This document shows, in pieces, positions 52,910 through 60,706 of a stretch of 64,000 nt of DNA. Origin of the DNA: CAIRDP01 sp037138335 (GTDB lineage Bacteria; Bacteroidota; Bacteroidia; Bacteroidales; FEN-979). The notes under the pieces are model-generated. The model saw only the letters and a program-made list of their open reading frames with translations, ran no database searches and was not told the origin of the DNA. The DNA is taken from contig JBAXIO010000002.1 in NCBI GenBank assembly GCA_037138335.1, positions 275,613 through 339,612 of the forward strand, given 5' to 3'. The translations under genes and the position numbers were made by a program. Each line of letters begins with the position of its first letter. The first letter of the stretch is position 1.

Positions 52910-54001
52910 ATGAAAACACCGAGATTTTTTATGCTGGCAGGGATTCTCTGTCTTTTTACTGCCGTGGATGCATTCTCATGCACCATTTTCAGGATGACAG
53001 CCAAAGATGGCAATATCACCATTGCCCGTTCCATGGAGTTCGGCACCAACCTGAACTACGACCTTCTCGTGGTTCCAAGGAGCAAACAGTATTTCAGCCC
53101 TTCGCCTGTGAGCAAAGCAGGACTGAAATGGAATACCAGACTAGGTTATATTGGAGTAGCTTCCCTGGGCATGGATTTCGGCCTGAGCGACGGGATGAAT
53201 GAAAAGGGATTATGCATAAGTGAATTGTGGTACGAGAGCGATATGCAATACCAGAGCGTTGAGCTGGCCGACAGCAGCAGGGCCCTGGCCCAGGTTATGT
53301 ATCCCGACTGGGTACTTGGTAATTTTTCGACGGTGGATGAGGTAAGGGCTGCCACAAAAGGGGTGAAAGTCTTCATGTATACCGATCCTGTAAAAATGAA
53401 GATGCCCGTGACAGTTCATTTTATTGTGTATGACGCCAATGGAGGATGTATCGTAGTGGAATACGACAAGGGGGTATGCAATATTTATGACAATCCCCTG
53501 GGGATCATGACCAACTCTCCCTCACTTCCCTGGCAGTATACCAACCTGAGGCAGTATGTGGGCCTGGCAAACACCAATCCCATACCCATCAAGGAAAGCA
53601 GTTTCAGCTTCAGCCCGACGGGTCACGGAGACGGAATGCTCGGGATACCGGGTGATCTCACTCCTCCCAGTCGTTTTGTGAGGCTCGCCATGTTCGAGAA
53701 ATTCGTTGTAAGGCAGGCCGATGCAGCATCAAATTTAAATCTCTGCGAGCATGTGATCAATTCGTTCACAATCCCTTTTGGTGTGATTGTTGATAAAGAT
53801 GCAAAAGGAAATATTGTTTCAAGCGAATCCACCCAGTGGGTTACTTTCAGGGACATAAGCAACCGGGTGTTTTACTTCAAAACATACGAAAATCCCACCC
53901 TTCGGATGATAGACCTGAAAAAACTCGATTTCACGGCTGCCGCTGTAAAGCGTATCAGCATGTATGGAACCGGGCAAACGATTATTGATCTGACAAAATA
54001 A
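52910..54001 (+). CDS. Choloylglycine hydrolase/penicillin V acylase-family enzyme, exported
   Basis: 363 residues of the Ntn-hydrolase family that cleaves linear amide bonds (bile-salt hydrolase, penicillin V acylase, N-acyl homoserine lactone acylase). The start at 52910 gives a signal peptide MKTPRFFMLAGILCLFTAVDAFS, and cleavage exposes C24 as the new N-terminal nucleophile (CTIFRMTAKDGNITIARSMEF), which is required for activity. Downstream residues YLGxxS-like (YIGVASLGMDFGLSDGMNEKGLCI) and NSP (MTNSPSLPWQ) match the family. An extended frame to 52820 overlaps the previous gene and is discarded. The natural substrate is not evident. Confidence 0.88.
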   Translation: MKTPRFFMLAGILCLFTAVDAFSCTIFRMTAKDGNITIARSMEFGTNLNYDLLVVPRSKQYFSPSPVSKAGLKWNTRLGYIGVASLGMDFGLSDGMNEKGLCISELWYESDMQYQSVELADSSRALAQVMYPDWVLGNFSTVDEVRAATKGVKVFMYTDPVKMKMPVTVHFIVYDANGGCIVVEYDKGVCNIYDNPLGIMTNSPSLPWQYTNLRQYVGLANTNPIPIKESSFSFSPTGHGDGMLGIPGDLTPPSRFVRLAMFEKFVVRQADAASNLNLCEHVINSFTIPFGVIVDKDAKGNIVSSESTQWVTFRDISNRVFYFKTYENPTLRMIDLKKLDFTAAAVKRISMYGTGQTIIDLTK

Positions 54002-54277
54002 GAAAGCATGCAGCCAATGTTCCGTGATTCAGGATGAGAGCCTCATCTTCGGGCTTATCGGGGTCATGCCGAAAGCCACTGAACACTGATCTGGCATAGG
54101 GGAATCATTACTGCCATGCAAGAGGCAGGCTTCTTGCCAATCAGAAAATTTTCGACCGGATTGACGAGAAGTTTCGTTTTCGTCATTAACCACCGGTTTC
54201 TGAAATTCCGGGAGTGCTTTGGGAAACAGAAACTTGTATCGTGACAAAATATATTCCAACAGGGAATTTGCTCCTGT
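54002..54277. other. Gene-poor gap between the amide hydrolase and C10 peptidase genes
   Basis: A 276-nt convergent intergenic segment. No tRNA, repeat or obvious terminator is visible. Short open frames do not resemble known proteins. Confidence 0.5.
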
Positions 54278-56902
54278 TTACCTGCGGATGATCACCTTCC
54301 TGTTAATCAAACCCTTGGCAGTCGTGACTTTGAGGATGTAAAACCCCGTATTTAATTCCGAGGTATTAATTGCGCATTCTGGGACCTGGACGGGCAACGT
54401 TATTTTCACAATCTCCCGGCCTTCAATATCACTCATCCGGTACCCTGAAATATACCCCTGACTGTCATTGGATTTAACGATCAGTCTTTCGGATGCAGGG
54501 TTTGGGTATACTGCGATACCATCATGCGGATCAGTTTCACCAATCCCCAGCGGATTTCTCGCAATACTTATTTGGAGCCGGTAAGTTCCGGGCTCCTCTG
54601 TAAATCCCGGGCAGAGATGCAGCAGGAATATCCCTCCGTTATTCATAACAATATTGCCAGGTATTGTATCATCAGGTAGATCTGACCAATTAGTTCCATG
54701 AGAAGAGTAAGAACAGAGCCCGTCAAGCGTGCAGATATGTGATGTGTCGCTCCAGGTATCATAGAGAATGCAGGATAACATATAAGTGTAAGCTCCCGGC
54801 AGGGTGATTTTATAAAAATCATTATCTGTGCCGGTATGACAATTTGCACCAGCTGTTATTATTACCGCAGGATTTGTTGCGAAGCTGACCGGAAGAGCAT
54901 AAGCAGAGTCCTGCGTGTTGTTTGGCTCATACCGGTCGGCTATGAGCGGAGCAGCCATAACGATAATTTCCACAGGGTTCTTGTACGAACCTGATCCTGT
55001 CAATTGCCATCCACTTGTACCATCAGGCAGATACCGCAGTGCCAGCTGGTATGTGGCAGGCTGTGTATTCAGGCTTGGATTGCTGAAGTTGAGCCCGTTT
55101 GTATGCTGTTGGGAGAGGAGAGTGAAATTCGTTTTTTCATCGATAACCTTTATGGAATCTCCATCGGCATCGTATAGTATAAGGGCAAGAGTTCCATGCA
55201 GGTCGGTGAGCCCCCGGTTGTTTATGTCAAGCTGAACGCCTACAGGACTGCCCTGAGGAATGTATGTTCCTCCGTTGATATTCATTGACGAATACAGCTC
55301 TATATCATTCTTATTAACGACTTCGATATGCTTCCTGTTCAGATATGAATTTGTATCGTTGACCCCTATCCAGACGGAGTCTCCCAGGCTGTACATTATT
55401 CCAACATAATAGGTCCCGGGCAGCATTTTTGTGATCCGCGGATTGGTAAAGCTGATACCGGAAGGGAATTGAGCTCCCGGTTGAAGCGAGATCCCTTTTA
55501 TGATCCTGACATAATCGATAAAAATATCGTTGGTGTCAAAGATGACGGCACAGATGTCGCCGTTGAATGCCACCTGGTCATTATTGATGATGTTGGTATG
55601 AAATGAGAGAGTGTCTTTGTAACTGATCGTGTCGGATTTACTGCTGATGGGTGCATTCATACAAAGTTTGTAAAACTCTTTTCCTCCATCCTTTGCACCG
55701 GCGGGCTTTTTAATTCCGATAATGGCCTCGTGATGGGTATAGACCCCCTGCCCGTCAGGGTTCATGTTGTCGATTAGAAAGTCACCATTAAATTTGCCAT
55801 CCCATCCCCAGTTGAAATGAAATAGTACACCATAAATGTTGCTTTGGTAACCATCCAAAACAAAGCAGTGTCCTCCCAGCGGGTAATTGTTATATCCTCC
55901 ATAAATAACGGGCCTTCCGGCATCCATTTCTCTCTTGAGCATGCCCGACCATGCCGTGTCGGCGAAGTTGACTTTCTCAAAACCCCTGACAGAGGCCTGA
56001 TCATATCCGAAATAAGTTTTAAGTGCATATTCGGCGCAATGAATATCAGGTGGAGGGCATTTGGCGCTGATCATTTGTGAACCACTGAATGTCACACCAT
56101 AGTTCATTTCAACGCTTACCCCGCAATGATACATCAATCTTGCAACATTGTCATTCGGTGATGTTACCATATCCGGCATGGAATTCAAGAAATATTTGTT
56201 TAGCCCGAAATTGGCCCCCCTTGTCCCGTAAATCCCTGGATTATATTGATGACTGCCGCGTCCTTGGGTAGGCCAGTTGTTATACTTCATAACCATAGCC
56301 ATGGCCGTTGCAACACATCCGGTGAGTGTAAATGCATTTGGAGGTGGAAAAAATCTGATCGGGCAGAATGCATTATAATAATCACCTTGTCCCCATTTTG
56401 TGGTCATAAGGGGGTTGACTCCCTTTTGTGATCCCGGATCAGATGCAGGCCGGTTAACGCCTGAAAGTGAAGTCCATTCTGACCTGATTTTCTCAGTGGC
56501 CTCCAGACCTTCTTTGATTGCATTGCTGATCTGTTCCCCGTAACCCTCCAGCCAGGAGACAACAGGCGGTGGTATATTATCGGGGAAAAATTTTCCTTCT
56601 GATGAACAGGCCAGAACCGGATGTACAACGTCATCGCCTGAAATAATGATAAAGCCCCCGGAGCCATTGATGTTATATATATAATACAGTGGAGCCTGCT
56701 CCGCCTTTGACTTTGTGCCAGCCGCTTCCACAGGGGCATAGCACAATTCAAGGAGTGTTGTTTTTCCCTGCAGGGAAAATGCAGGATTTGAAGCCAGATA
56801 ATTGGTTGCAACAATGCGGGCATGCTGTTCGTTAACTGTTTTTCCCTGGGAATATCCAAAGAGCAGGAACCCCGAAAGTAATGTCAATACCAGTTTTTTC
56901 AT
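54278..56902 (-). CDS. C10-family cysteine peptidase (streptopain-like) with T9SS tail
   Basis: 874 residues from the ATG at 56902 (signal peptide MKKLVLTLLSGFLLFGYSQG). A propeptide of about 150 residues resembling the Spi/inhibitor fold (HARIVATNYLASNPAF, GFIIISGDDVVHPVLA) precedes the C10 domain, with catalytic Cys196 (LTGCVATAMAMVMKY) and His345 (GGHCFVLDGYQ), plus HFNWGWDG. Then come beta-rich modules, a PPC-like domain (DRYEPNNTQDSAYALP), and the T9SS sorting domain (IAVYPNPASERLIVKS... GFYILKVTTAKGLINRKVIIRR). Predicted to be secreted and self-activated. The 20-residue longer start at 56962 is unlikely. Confidence 0.92.
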   Translation of the reverse strand: MKKLVLTLLSGFLLFGYSQGKTVNEQHARIVATNYLASNPAFSLQGKTTLLELCYAPVEAAGTKSKAEQAPLYYIYNINGSGGFIIISGDDVVHPVLACSSEGKFFPDNIPPPVVSWLEGYGEQISNAIKEGLEATEKIRSEWTSLSGVNRPASDPGSQKGVNPLMTTKWGQGDYYNAFCPIRFFPPPNAFTLTGCVATAMAMVMKYNNWPTQGRGSHQYNPGIYGTRGANFGLNKYFLNSMPDMVTSPNDNVARLMYHCGVSVEMNYGVTFSGSQMISAKCPPPDIHCAEYALKTYFGYDQASVRGFEKVNFADTAWSGMLKREMDAGRPVIYGGYNNYPLGGHCFVLDGYQSNIYGVLFHFNWGWDGKFNGDFLIDNMNPDGQGVYTHHEAIIGIKKPAGAKDGGKEFYKLCMNAPISSKSDTISYKDTLSFHTNIINNDQVAFNGDICAVIFDTNDIFIDYVRIIKGISLQPGAQFPSGISFTNPRITKMLPGTYYVGIMYSLGDSVWIGVNDTNSYLNRKHIEVVNKNDIELYSSMNINGGTYIPQGSPVGVQLDINNRGLTDLHGTLALILYDADGDSIKVIDEKTNFTLLSQQHTNGLNFSNPSLNTQPATYQLALRYLPDGTSGWQLTGSGSYKNPVEIIVMAAPLIADRYEPNNTQDSAYALPVSFATNPAVIITAGANCHTGTDNDFYKITLPGAYTYMLSCILYDTWSDTSHICTLDGLCSYSSHGTNWSDLPDDTIPGNIVMNNGGIFLLHLCPGFTEEPGTYRLQISIARNPLGIGETDPHDGIAVYPNPASERLIVKSNDSQGYISGYRMSDIEGREIVKITLPVQVPECAINTSELNTGFYILKVTTAKGLINRKVIIRR

Positions 56903-57240
56903 AAGAATAGAACTTAATAAATAAAAACCCAACATTCTGCCGATGTATTTTGACCACCTCACTTCTGCTTTCTAAAACCTGAGAAAGTTAGCAAATATTT
57001 TATTAATTATTATCCCTGCTTTTCGGGCAGGTTTAATAGATTTATTATAAACTACATTATCCCACCCCTTTAATTTACATAGTTTCCCGATTCCACTTTT
57101 TTTAAAGATGTTTGGTGGCAGGCAGGCTTCCCGATTTATCAAAGACTTCGATGTCCACGTCAATGTCGATAATGGCAGCTCTGAAATTTGTATTAGTGTA
57201 AGATTATTAATACTTGTACAAAAGCGACACAAAACAATAA
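56903..57240. other. Gene-poor gap between the C10 peptidase and tRNA-Glu
   Basis: About 340 nt without a convincing gene. Small open frames of 98 codons (-) and 72 codons (+) have no recognisable domains. A short hairpin CCTGC-TTTTCGG-GCAGG occurs near 57015-57031. I see no clear TAnnTTTG promoter for the peptidase. The tRNA-Glu terminator lies at 57241-57276. Confidence 0.5.
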
Positions 57241-57276
57241 AAAAACCCTTGAATAAATTGATATTCAAGGGTTTTT
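57241..57276 (-). terminator. Terminator downstream of tRNA-Glu
   Basis: AAAAACCCTTGAAT and ATTCAAGGGTTTTT form an extended stem with an AAATTGAT loop; with an A/T tract on each side it acts as a terminator for the minus-strand tRNA. Confidence 0.8.
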
Positions 57277-57288
57277 GGTTTAATCTTG

Positions 57289-57360
57289 TAGCCCGTAGGG
57301 GAATCGAACCCCTGTTACCAGGATGAAAACCTGACGTCCTAACCCCTAGACGAACGGGCC
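57289..57360 (-). tRNA. tRNA-Glu (anticodon TTC)
   Basis: Cloverleaf on the minus strand: acceptor GGCCCGT pairs with ACGGGCT (one G-U at the first pair), anticodon stem TCAGG/CCTGG, loop TTTTCAT with anticodon TTC, T-arm AGGGG-TTCGATT-CCCCT. Discriminator A, CCA not encoded. A perfect promoter lies immediately upstream (57379-57409). Confidence 0.95.
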
Positions 57361-57378
57361 AAAGTCTTTTTGGGAGTG

Positions 57379-57409
57379 CAAAATTACAAAATGTATTGAA
57401 TTCTGCAAA
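57379..57409 (-). promoter_or_regulatory. Bacteroidota-type promoter of tRNA-Glu
   Basis: On the minus strand TTTG (57406-57409) and TAATTTTG (57379-57386) are separated by 19 nt, and the mature tRNA 5' end follows 18 nt later. Confidence 0.75.
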
Positions 57410-57508
57410 ACAATTTATCGCCTTGTTTTAGAGAAGGCATTTGGGAAGGGGAATCCTGTGCCGGAAACCCCAATTAGCGGCATCATCAAAAATCAGCAGA
57501 AGCTTTTT

Positions 57509-57540
57509 TTTGAATTTAATTGATTTCCGTATTACATTTG
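57509..57540 (+). promoter_or_regulatory. Bacteroidota-type promoter of the H1-like gene
   Basis: TTTG at 57509-57512 and TACATTTG at 57533-57540 with a 20-nt spacer. The ATG at 57571 follows 30 nt later, so the upstream extension of the open frame (from 57520) lies inside the promoter and is not translated. Confidence 0.75.
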
Positions 57541-57570
57541 CACAAATTAATACTTATTAATTATTCTATT

Positions 57571-58314
57571 ATGCGCAGTATAAAATTCACGGAATCAGAG
57601 TTGGAGTTCCTTGTAGGACAATACGAACTTGAGCTTATTGAAGCGGAGAAATATCTTGGGGAAATAAAAAATATTCTGAACAGGCTGGGTGGAATTTCCA
57701 GGGATGTTTCAGAAAAAAATGAATTAAAAAAGAAAAAGGGAAGGGGCCGTCCTGCCAAGGCAGTTCGTCCTGAAATAAAACAGGTTGCCGTTGAGAAATC
57801 AGCAGAAACTGAAAAAAAGAAAAAAGGCAAACCCGGTAGACCTAAAAAGAGAGGGCCGAAGAAAGGGTCAAAACGCAAATCCGAGGCGGCTCCTAAGCCT
57901 GTTGCAGCGAAGGTTGCTCCCCTGAAGGCTGCAGAGGCCAAACCTCCCGTTAAAAAAACGCTTAAAAAGGCAAGGCCGGCTAAGGCTGCTGTTAAAAAAT
58001 CAGTGCCGGCGGTAAAAGGGCAGCCAAAGAAGGAGGCCAAACCCGCCGCAAAACAGGAAGCCAAACCGGCGCCCAAAAAAGAAACGAAACCGGCGCCTAA
58101 GAAGGAAACCAAACCAGGCGCAAAGAAGGAAGCCAAGCCGGCCCCGAAAAAAGAGGCAAAGCCAGTCCAAAAAAAGGCTGCCGTGAAAAAAGCAGCGATT
58201 AAAAAGAAAGCAGTTTCGAAGCCAAAGGTTAAGATTGCTCCGAAAGAAGAAGTGAAGCCGGAGGCCCCGGCAGCACCTCCGGTCGTTATTGAGGAGAAAC
58301 CTGCAGAAGCATGA
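57571..58314 (+). CDS. AT-hook/histone H1-like lysine-rich protein
   Basis: 247 residues. The first 55 residues form an acidic/amphipathic helical region (FTESELEFLVGQYELELIEAEKYLGEIKNIL), likely a dimerising coiled coil. Two AT-hook-like cores follow (GRGRPAK at about 67-73 and GRPKKRGPKKG at about 91-101). The remainder is a Lys/Ala/Pro-rich tail with repeats of KPAPKKE/T units, resembling histone H1 C-termini, ending in an acidic stretch (EEVKPEAPAAPPVVIEEKPAEA). Probably a nucleoid-associated protein. Such proteins can be poorly conserved, so homology over the tail is weak evidence. A hairpin terminator and rpsT follow. Confidence 0.75.
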   Translation: MRSIKFTESELEFLVGQYELELIEAEKYLGEIKNILNRLGGISRDVSEKNELKKKKGRGRPAKAVRPEIKQVAVEKSAETEKKKKGKPGRPKKRGPKKGSKRKSEAAPKPVAAKVAPLKAAEAKPPVKKTLKKARPAKAAVKKSVPAVKGQPKKEAKPAAKQEAKPAPKKETKPAPKKETKPGAKKEAKPAPKKEAKPVQKKAAVKKAAIKKKAVSKPKVKIAPKEEVKPEAPAAPPVVIEEKPAEA

Positions 58315-58324
58315 CAATGCATAA

Positions 58325-58358
58325 AACCGGGCCGGCGACAAGCCGGCCCGGTTCATTT
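58325..58358 (+). terminator. Hairpin terminator after the H1-like gene
   Basis: A perfect 12-bp GC-rich stem AACCGGGCCGGC/GCCGGCCCGGTT around loop GACAA, followed by a weak T-rich tail (TTCATTTT). Confidence 0.75.
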
Positions 58359-58380
58359 TCAGGAAATTGTGTGCAGGCTA

Positions 58381-58411
58381 TTTCCTATTTCAAATAAATG
58401 TTGTAATTTTG
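58381..58411 (+). promoter_or_regulatory. Promoter of rpsT
   Basis: TTTC at 58381-58384 and TAATTTTG at 58404-58411 with a 19-nt spacer; the ATG is at 58457. Confidence 0.6.
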
Positions 58412-58456
58412 CGCCCTGATTTTTAAAATAAGCACGATAAATTAATAATTCAATCC

Positions 58457-58717
58457 ATGGCCAATCACAGAAGTTCGGAAAAACGCATCAGGAATACTAA
58501 AACAAAAAGAACACAGAACCGTTACCAGGGCAGAACGGTGCGTAATGCTGTGAAGAAATTGCGTGCAACCGAGGAAACAGAAGAAGTTAAGAAGGATTTG
58601 CCAGCTGTTATCTCCCAGATAGATAAACTTGCAAAGAAGTCGGTAATACATAAAAATAAGGCTGCCAACCTTAAGAGCAAGCTGATGAAAAAGGCGAATA
58701 AGGCAAAAACTGCCTGA
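58457..58717 (+). CDS. rpsT: 30S ribosomal protein bS20
   Basis: 86 residues, the usual length. Lys/Arg-rich helical protein starting MANHRSSEKRIRNTKTKRTQNR and ending in a basic tail (KAANLKSKLMKKANKAKTA). It binds 16S rRNA early in 30S assembly. The monocistronic unit has its own promoter. Confidence 0.96.
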   Translation: MANHRSSEKRIRNTKTKRTQNRYQGRTVRNAVKKLRATEETEEVKKDLPAVISQIDKLAKKSVIHKNKAANLKSKLMKKANKAKTA

Positions 58718-58731
58718 CAGGACAGGTACTT

Positions 58732-59706
58732 TTAAGACCTTTCTCTTTTCCGCGTCCAGCGAAACCCCCTGAACGATAACCTCTGAATATAGGTTTTTAG
58801 ATGTCTTTCCTTTTTCCGCGGATAGATGTCATCTATTTTTATCATAATCCCCGTTTCTTCCACATCCCCGAACCCTTGGTTAATGGAAGTTCCAAACGTA
58901 CGCATGGTGGAACTTAGGTTCATATAGGCATTCACCAGCGGGGGCACAAATTCACCATGCTGCCTTACTTCGTGTGTCATAATTTTGTAGTTTTCTTCAA
59001 ACGAGGGGGCATTGAAGGTGTTTTGCAAGACATCCAAAGGCGTTTCGGTTACCAATGGGAACTTTGGCGTAAGCAAATGCTCATTATCGGGAAAGAACTT
59101 CTGAAGAAAATAGATCACCAGGTCGCGGGCGGTTTTATTATACTGCGGATACATGGTCATCTTACCGAAGAAAAACCTCACATCGGGATTCTCTATGATC
59201 ATCGCCCCAAGCCCGTCCCAAAGATTATCGAGTGAATACATCCCTCTCCTGAGGTTCACCGTAGGCTGATATTCCGGCTGAACGAACGAGCGGCCCAGTT
59301 CAATGGAATACGGCAGGTAATCACGGATAAACTTATGAGAGAACTCAAAAAGCTCAGCTGTGGCGGAGCTTAAGCAGCCGTTGGCCAGGCAGGGTATATC
59401 CCTCCCGTGTATAAACCGGTATCCTCCCACTATTTCATGATCGGCGGGATCCCATACAATGAGCTGGTGAAAGGGCTCGTCCATAACATCAAATTCATCG
59501 ATGTCTATCGCTTTGCCTGTACCGCCCCCGGCATCCCTGAATGTGATCTCCCTGAGCCTTCCAAGCTCCTTCATCAGGTTCGGGGAATCATGGGCAGTGA
59601 AGATATAAATCTTGTTCTGTCCGTTATTTGTGTTACGCACAAATTTGGACTCGGTCAGCTCGGCATCAAGCAGGTGCCTGTCGACAGGAGGAATGATCAT
59701 TTCCAT
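58732..59706 (-). CDS. glsB: GlsB-like N-acyltransferase (glycine lipid synthesis)
   Basis: 324 residues of the OlsB-like GNAT acyltransferase family. Seen are LREITFRDAGGGTGKAIDIDEFD, IVWDPADHEIVGGYRFIHG and ELGRSFVQPEY, which belong to N-acyl-amino-acid lipid synthases. In Bacteroides thetaiotaomicron GlsB N-acylates glycine and GlsA O-acylates the product; here the partner-type acyltransferase is divergent, 97 nt away. No signal peptide. Assignment to glycine rather than ornithine is inferred from the phylum. Confidence 0.75.
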   Translation of the reverse strand: MEMIIPPVDRHLLDAELTESKFVRNTNNGQNKIYIFTAHDSPNLMKELGRLREITFRDAGGGTGKAIDIDEFDVMDEPFHQLIVWDPADHEIVGGYRFIHGRDIPCLANGCLSSATAELFEFSHKFIRDYLPYSIELGRSFVQPEYQPTVNLRRGMYSLDNLWDGLGAMIIENPDVRFFFGKMTMYPQYNKTARDLVIYFLQKFFPDNEHLLTPKFPLVTETPLDVLQNTFNAPSFEENYKIMTHEVRQHGEFVPPLVNAYMNLSSTMRTFGTSINQGFGDVEETGIMIKIDDIYPRKKERHLKTYIQRLSFRGFRWTRKRERS

Positions 59707-59729
59707 GATAGCAGGATAAGACTCTCATA

Positions 59730-59737
59730 CAAAAGTA
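59730..59737 (-). promoter_or_regulatory. -7 box of glsB
   Basis: Minus-strand TACTTTTG (TAnnTTTG), 24 nt before the ATG at 59706. -33 is not obvious. Confidence 0.45.
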
Positions 59738-59791
59738 ATAAAAGCAGGGGAACCGTGCTCGGGAATAAGCCAGGTATATGATCCGATTTCC

Positions 59792-59799
59792 TATTTTTG
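59792..59799 (+). promoter_or_regulatory. -7 box of glsA, possibly leaderless
   Basis: TATTTTTG (TAnnTTTG) ends 5 nt before the ATG at 59804, so transcription could begin at or near the start codon and give a leaderless mRNA. No good -33 element is seen. Confidence 0.4.
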
Positions 59800-59803
59800 T
59801 ATT

Positions 59804-60679
59804 ATGACAGAACAAATTTCAGACATACCTGAGAAACTGATCAATGTCGAAGGCCTCTTTGCATCAAAGAACCCCCGTCTTCTCAAATTCATCCCGGGAT
59901 GGTTCATGCGGTATATTAAAAGGATCATCCATCAGGATGAGGTGAATGGATATATATACCGTAACAGGGATAAATCAGGACTGCCTTTCGTTGAAGCCAT
60001 ACTGGGTGAATTCGGGGTTACGGTGAAAACCGAGATCGCAGGGATCAGGACTGAAAACCCGTTTGACAGGCTGAGGGAAATTGTTAAAGACAGCAGGCTT
60101 ATCATCGCGTCCAATCATCCTCTCGGGGGGCTCGACGGGCTTGCCCTTATGGACCAGATAGGGAAAGTGAGGCCCGATATCGTTTTCCCGGTGAATGACC
60201 TGCTGATGAATATCCCGGGGCTTCAGCCCCTGTTCATCCCTATTAACAAACATGGCAAGAACACCGAAAATGCAAGGATAATCGACGAAAATTTCGCCGG
60301 GGGCAAAACCATACTGTATTTTCCTGCCGGGCTGGTATCACGCAAATTCAAAGGCGGCATAATAAAGGACCTGGAATGGAAAAACACCTTTATTAAAAAA
60401 GCAAAAAAATATGAGCGCGACGTACTGCCTGTTTATATTTCAGGCAGGAACTCGAACTGGTTCTACAACCTCTCGAACTGGCGAAAGAAGCTGGGTATTA
60501 AAGCCAATCTTGAAATGTTGTACCTTGCCGATGAAATGATGAAACAGAAAGGCCAAACCATTACCATAATAACCGGCAGTTTGATCCCCTGGCAATCATT
60601 TGATAAAACCCGAACCGACCTTCAGTGGGCAGAACTGGTACAACAAAAGGTCTACGCCTTGCCGGAACAGCCAAGTTAA
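59804..60679 (+). CDS. glsA: GlsA-like O-acyltransferase (PlsC family)
   Basis: 291 residues. The acyltransferase motif reads NHPLGGLDG (H-x5-D rather than the common H-x4-D), followed by FPVNDLLMNIPGLQPLFIPINKHG and a substrate-binding PAGLVSR. It is a PlsC-superfamily protein acting at the membrane on N-acyl-amino-acid lysolipid. The divergent neighbour is the matching GlsB-like N-acyltransferase. Function inferred from family and pairing. Confidence 0.75.
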   Translation: MTEQISDIPEKLINVEGLFASKNPRLLKFIPGWFMRYIKRIIHQDEVNGYIYRNRDKSGLPFVEAILGEFGVTVKTEIAGIRTENPFDRLREIVKDSRLIIASNHPLGGLDGLALMDQIGKVRPDIVFPVNDLLMNIPGLQPLFIPINKHGKNTENARIIDENFAGGKTILYFPAGLVSRKFKGGIIKDLEWKNTFIKKAKKYERDVLPVYISGRNSNWFYNLSNWRKKLGIKANLEMLYLADEMMKQKGQTITIITGSLIPWQSFDKTRTDLQWAELVQQKVYALPEQPS

Positions 60680-60706
60680 AGGAACGGTAATCTCACATCC
60701 GCCATC

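Noticed and set aside
54029..54259. 76-codon minus-strand open frame between the amide hydrolase and C10 peptidase genes
   Set aside because: No domain or promoter. Probably chance.
56972..57268. 98-codon minus-strand open frame between the C10 peptidase and tRNA-Glu
   Set aside because: It overlaps the tRNA terminator, shows no recognisable domain or signal, and the overlapping opposite frame is equally unconvincing.
57108..57326. 72-codon plus-strand open frame running into the tRNA
   Set aside because: It reads through tRNA-Glu, so its end is the complement of the tRNA. Not a gene.
57574..58322. 253-codon minus-strand open frame opposite the H1-like gene
   Set aside because: It is the antisense of a Lys/Ala-rich coding sequence and yields F/G/A-rich sequence typical of such shadows.
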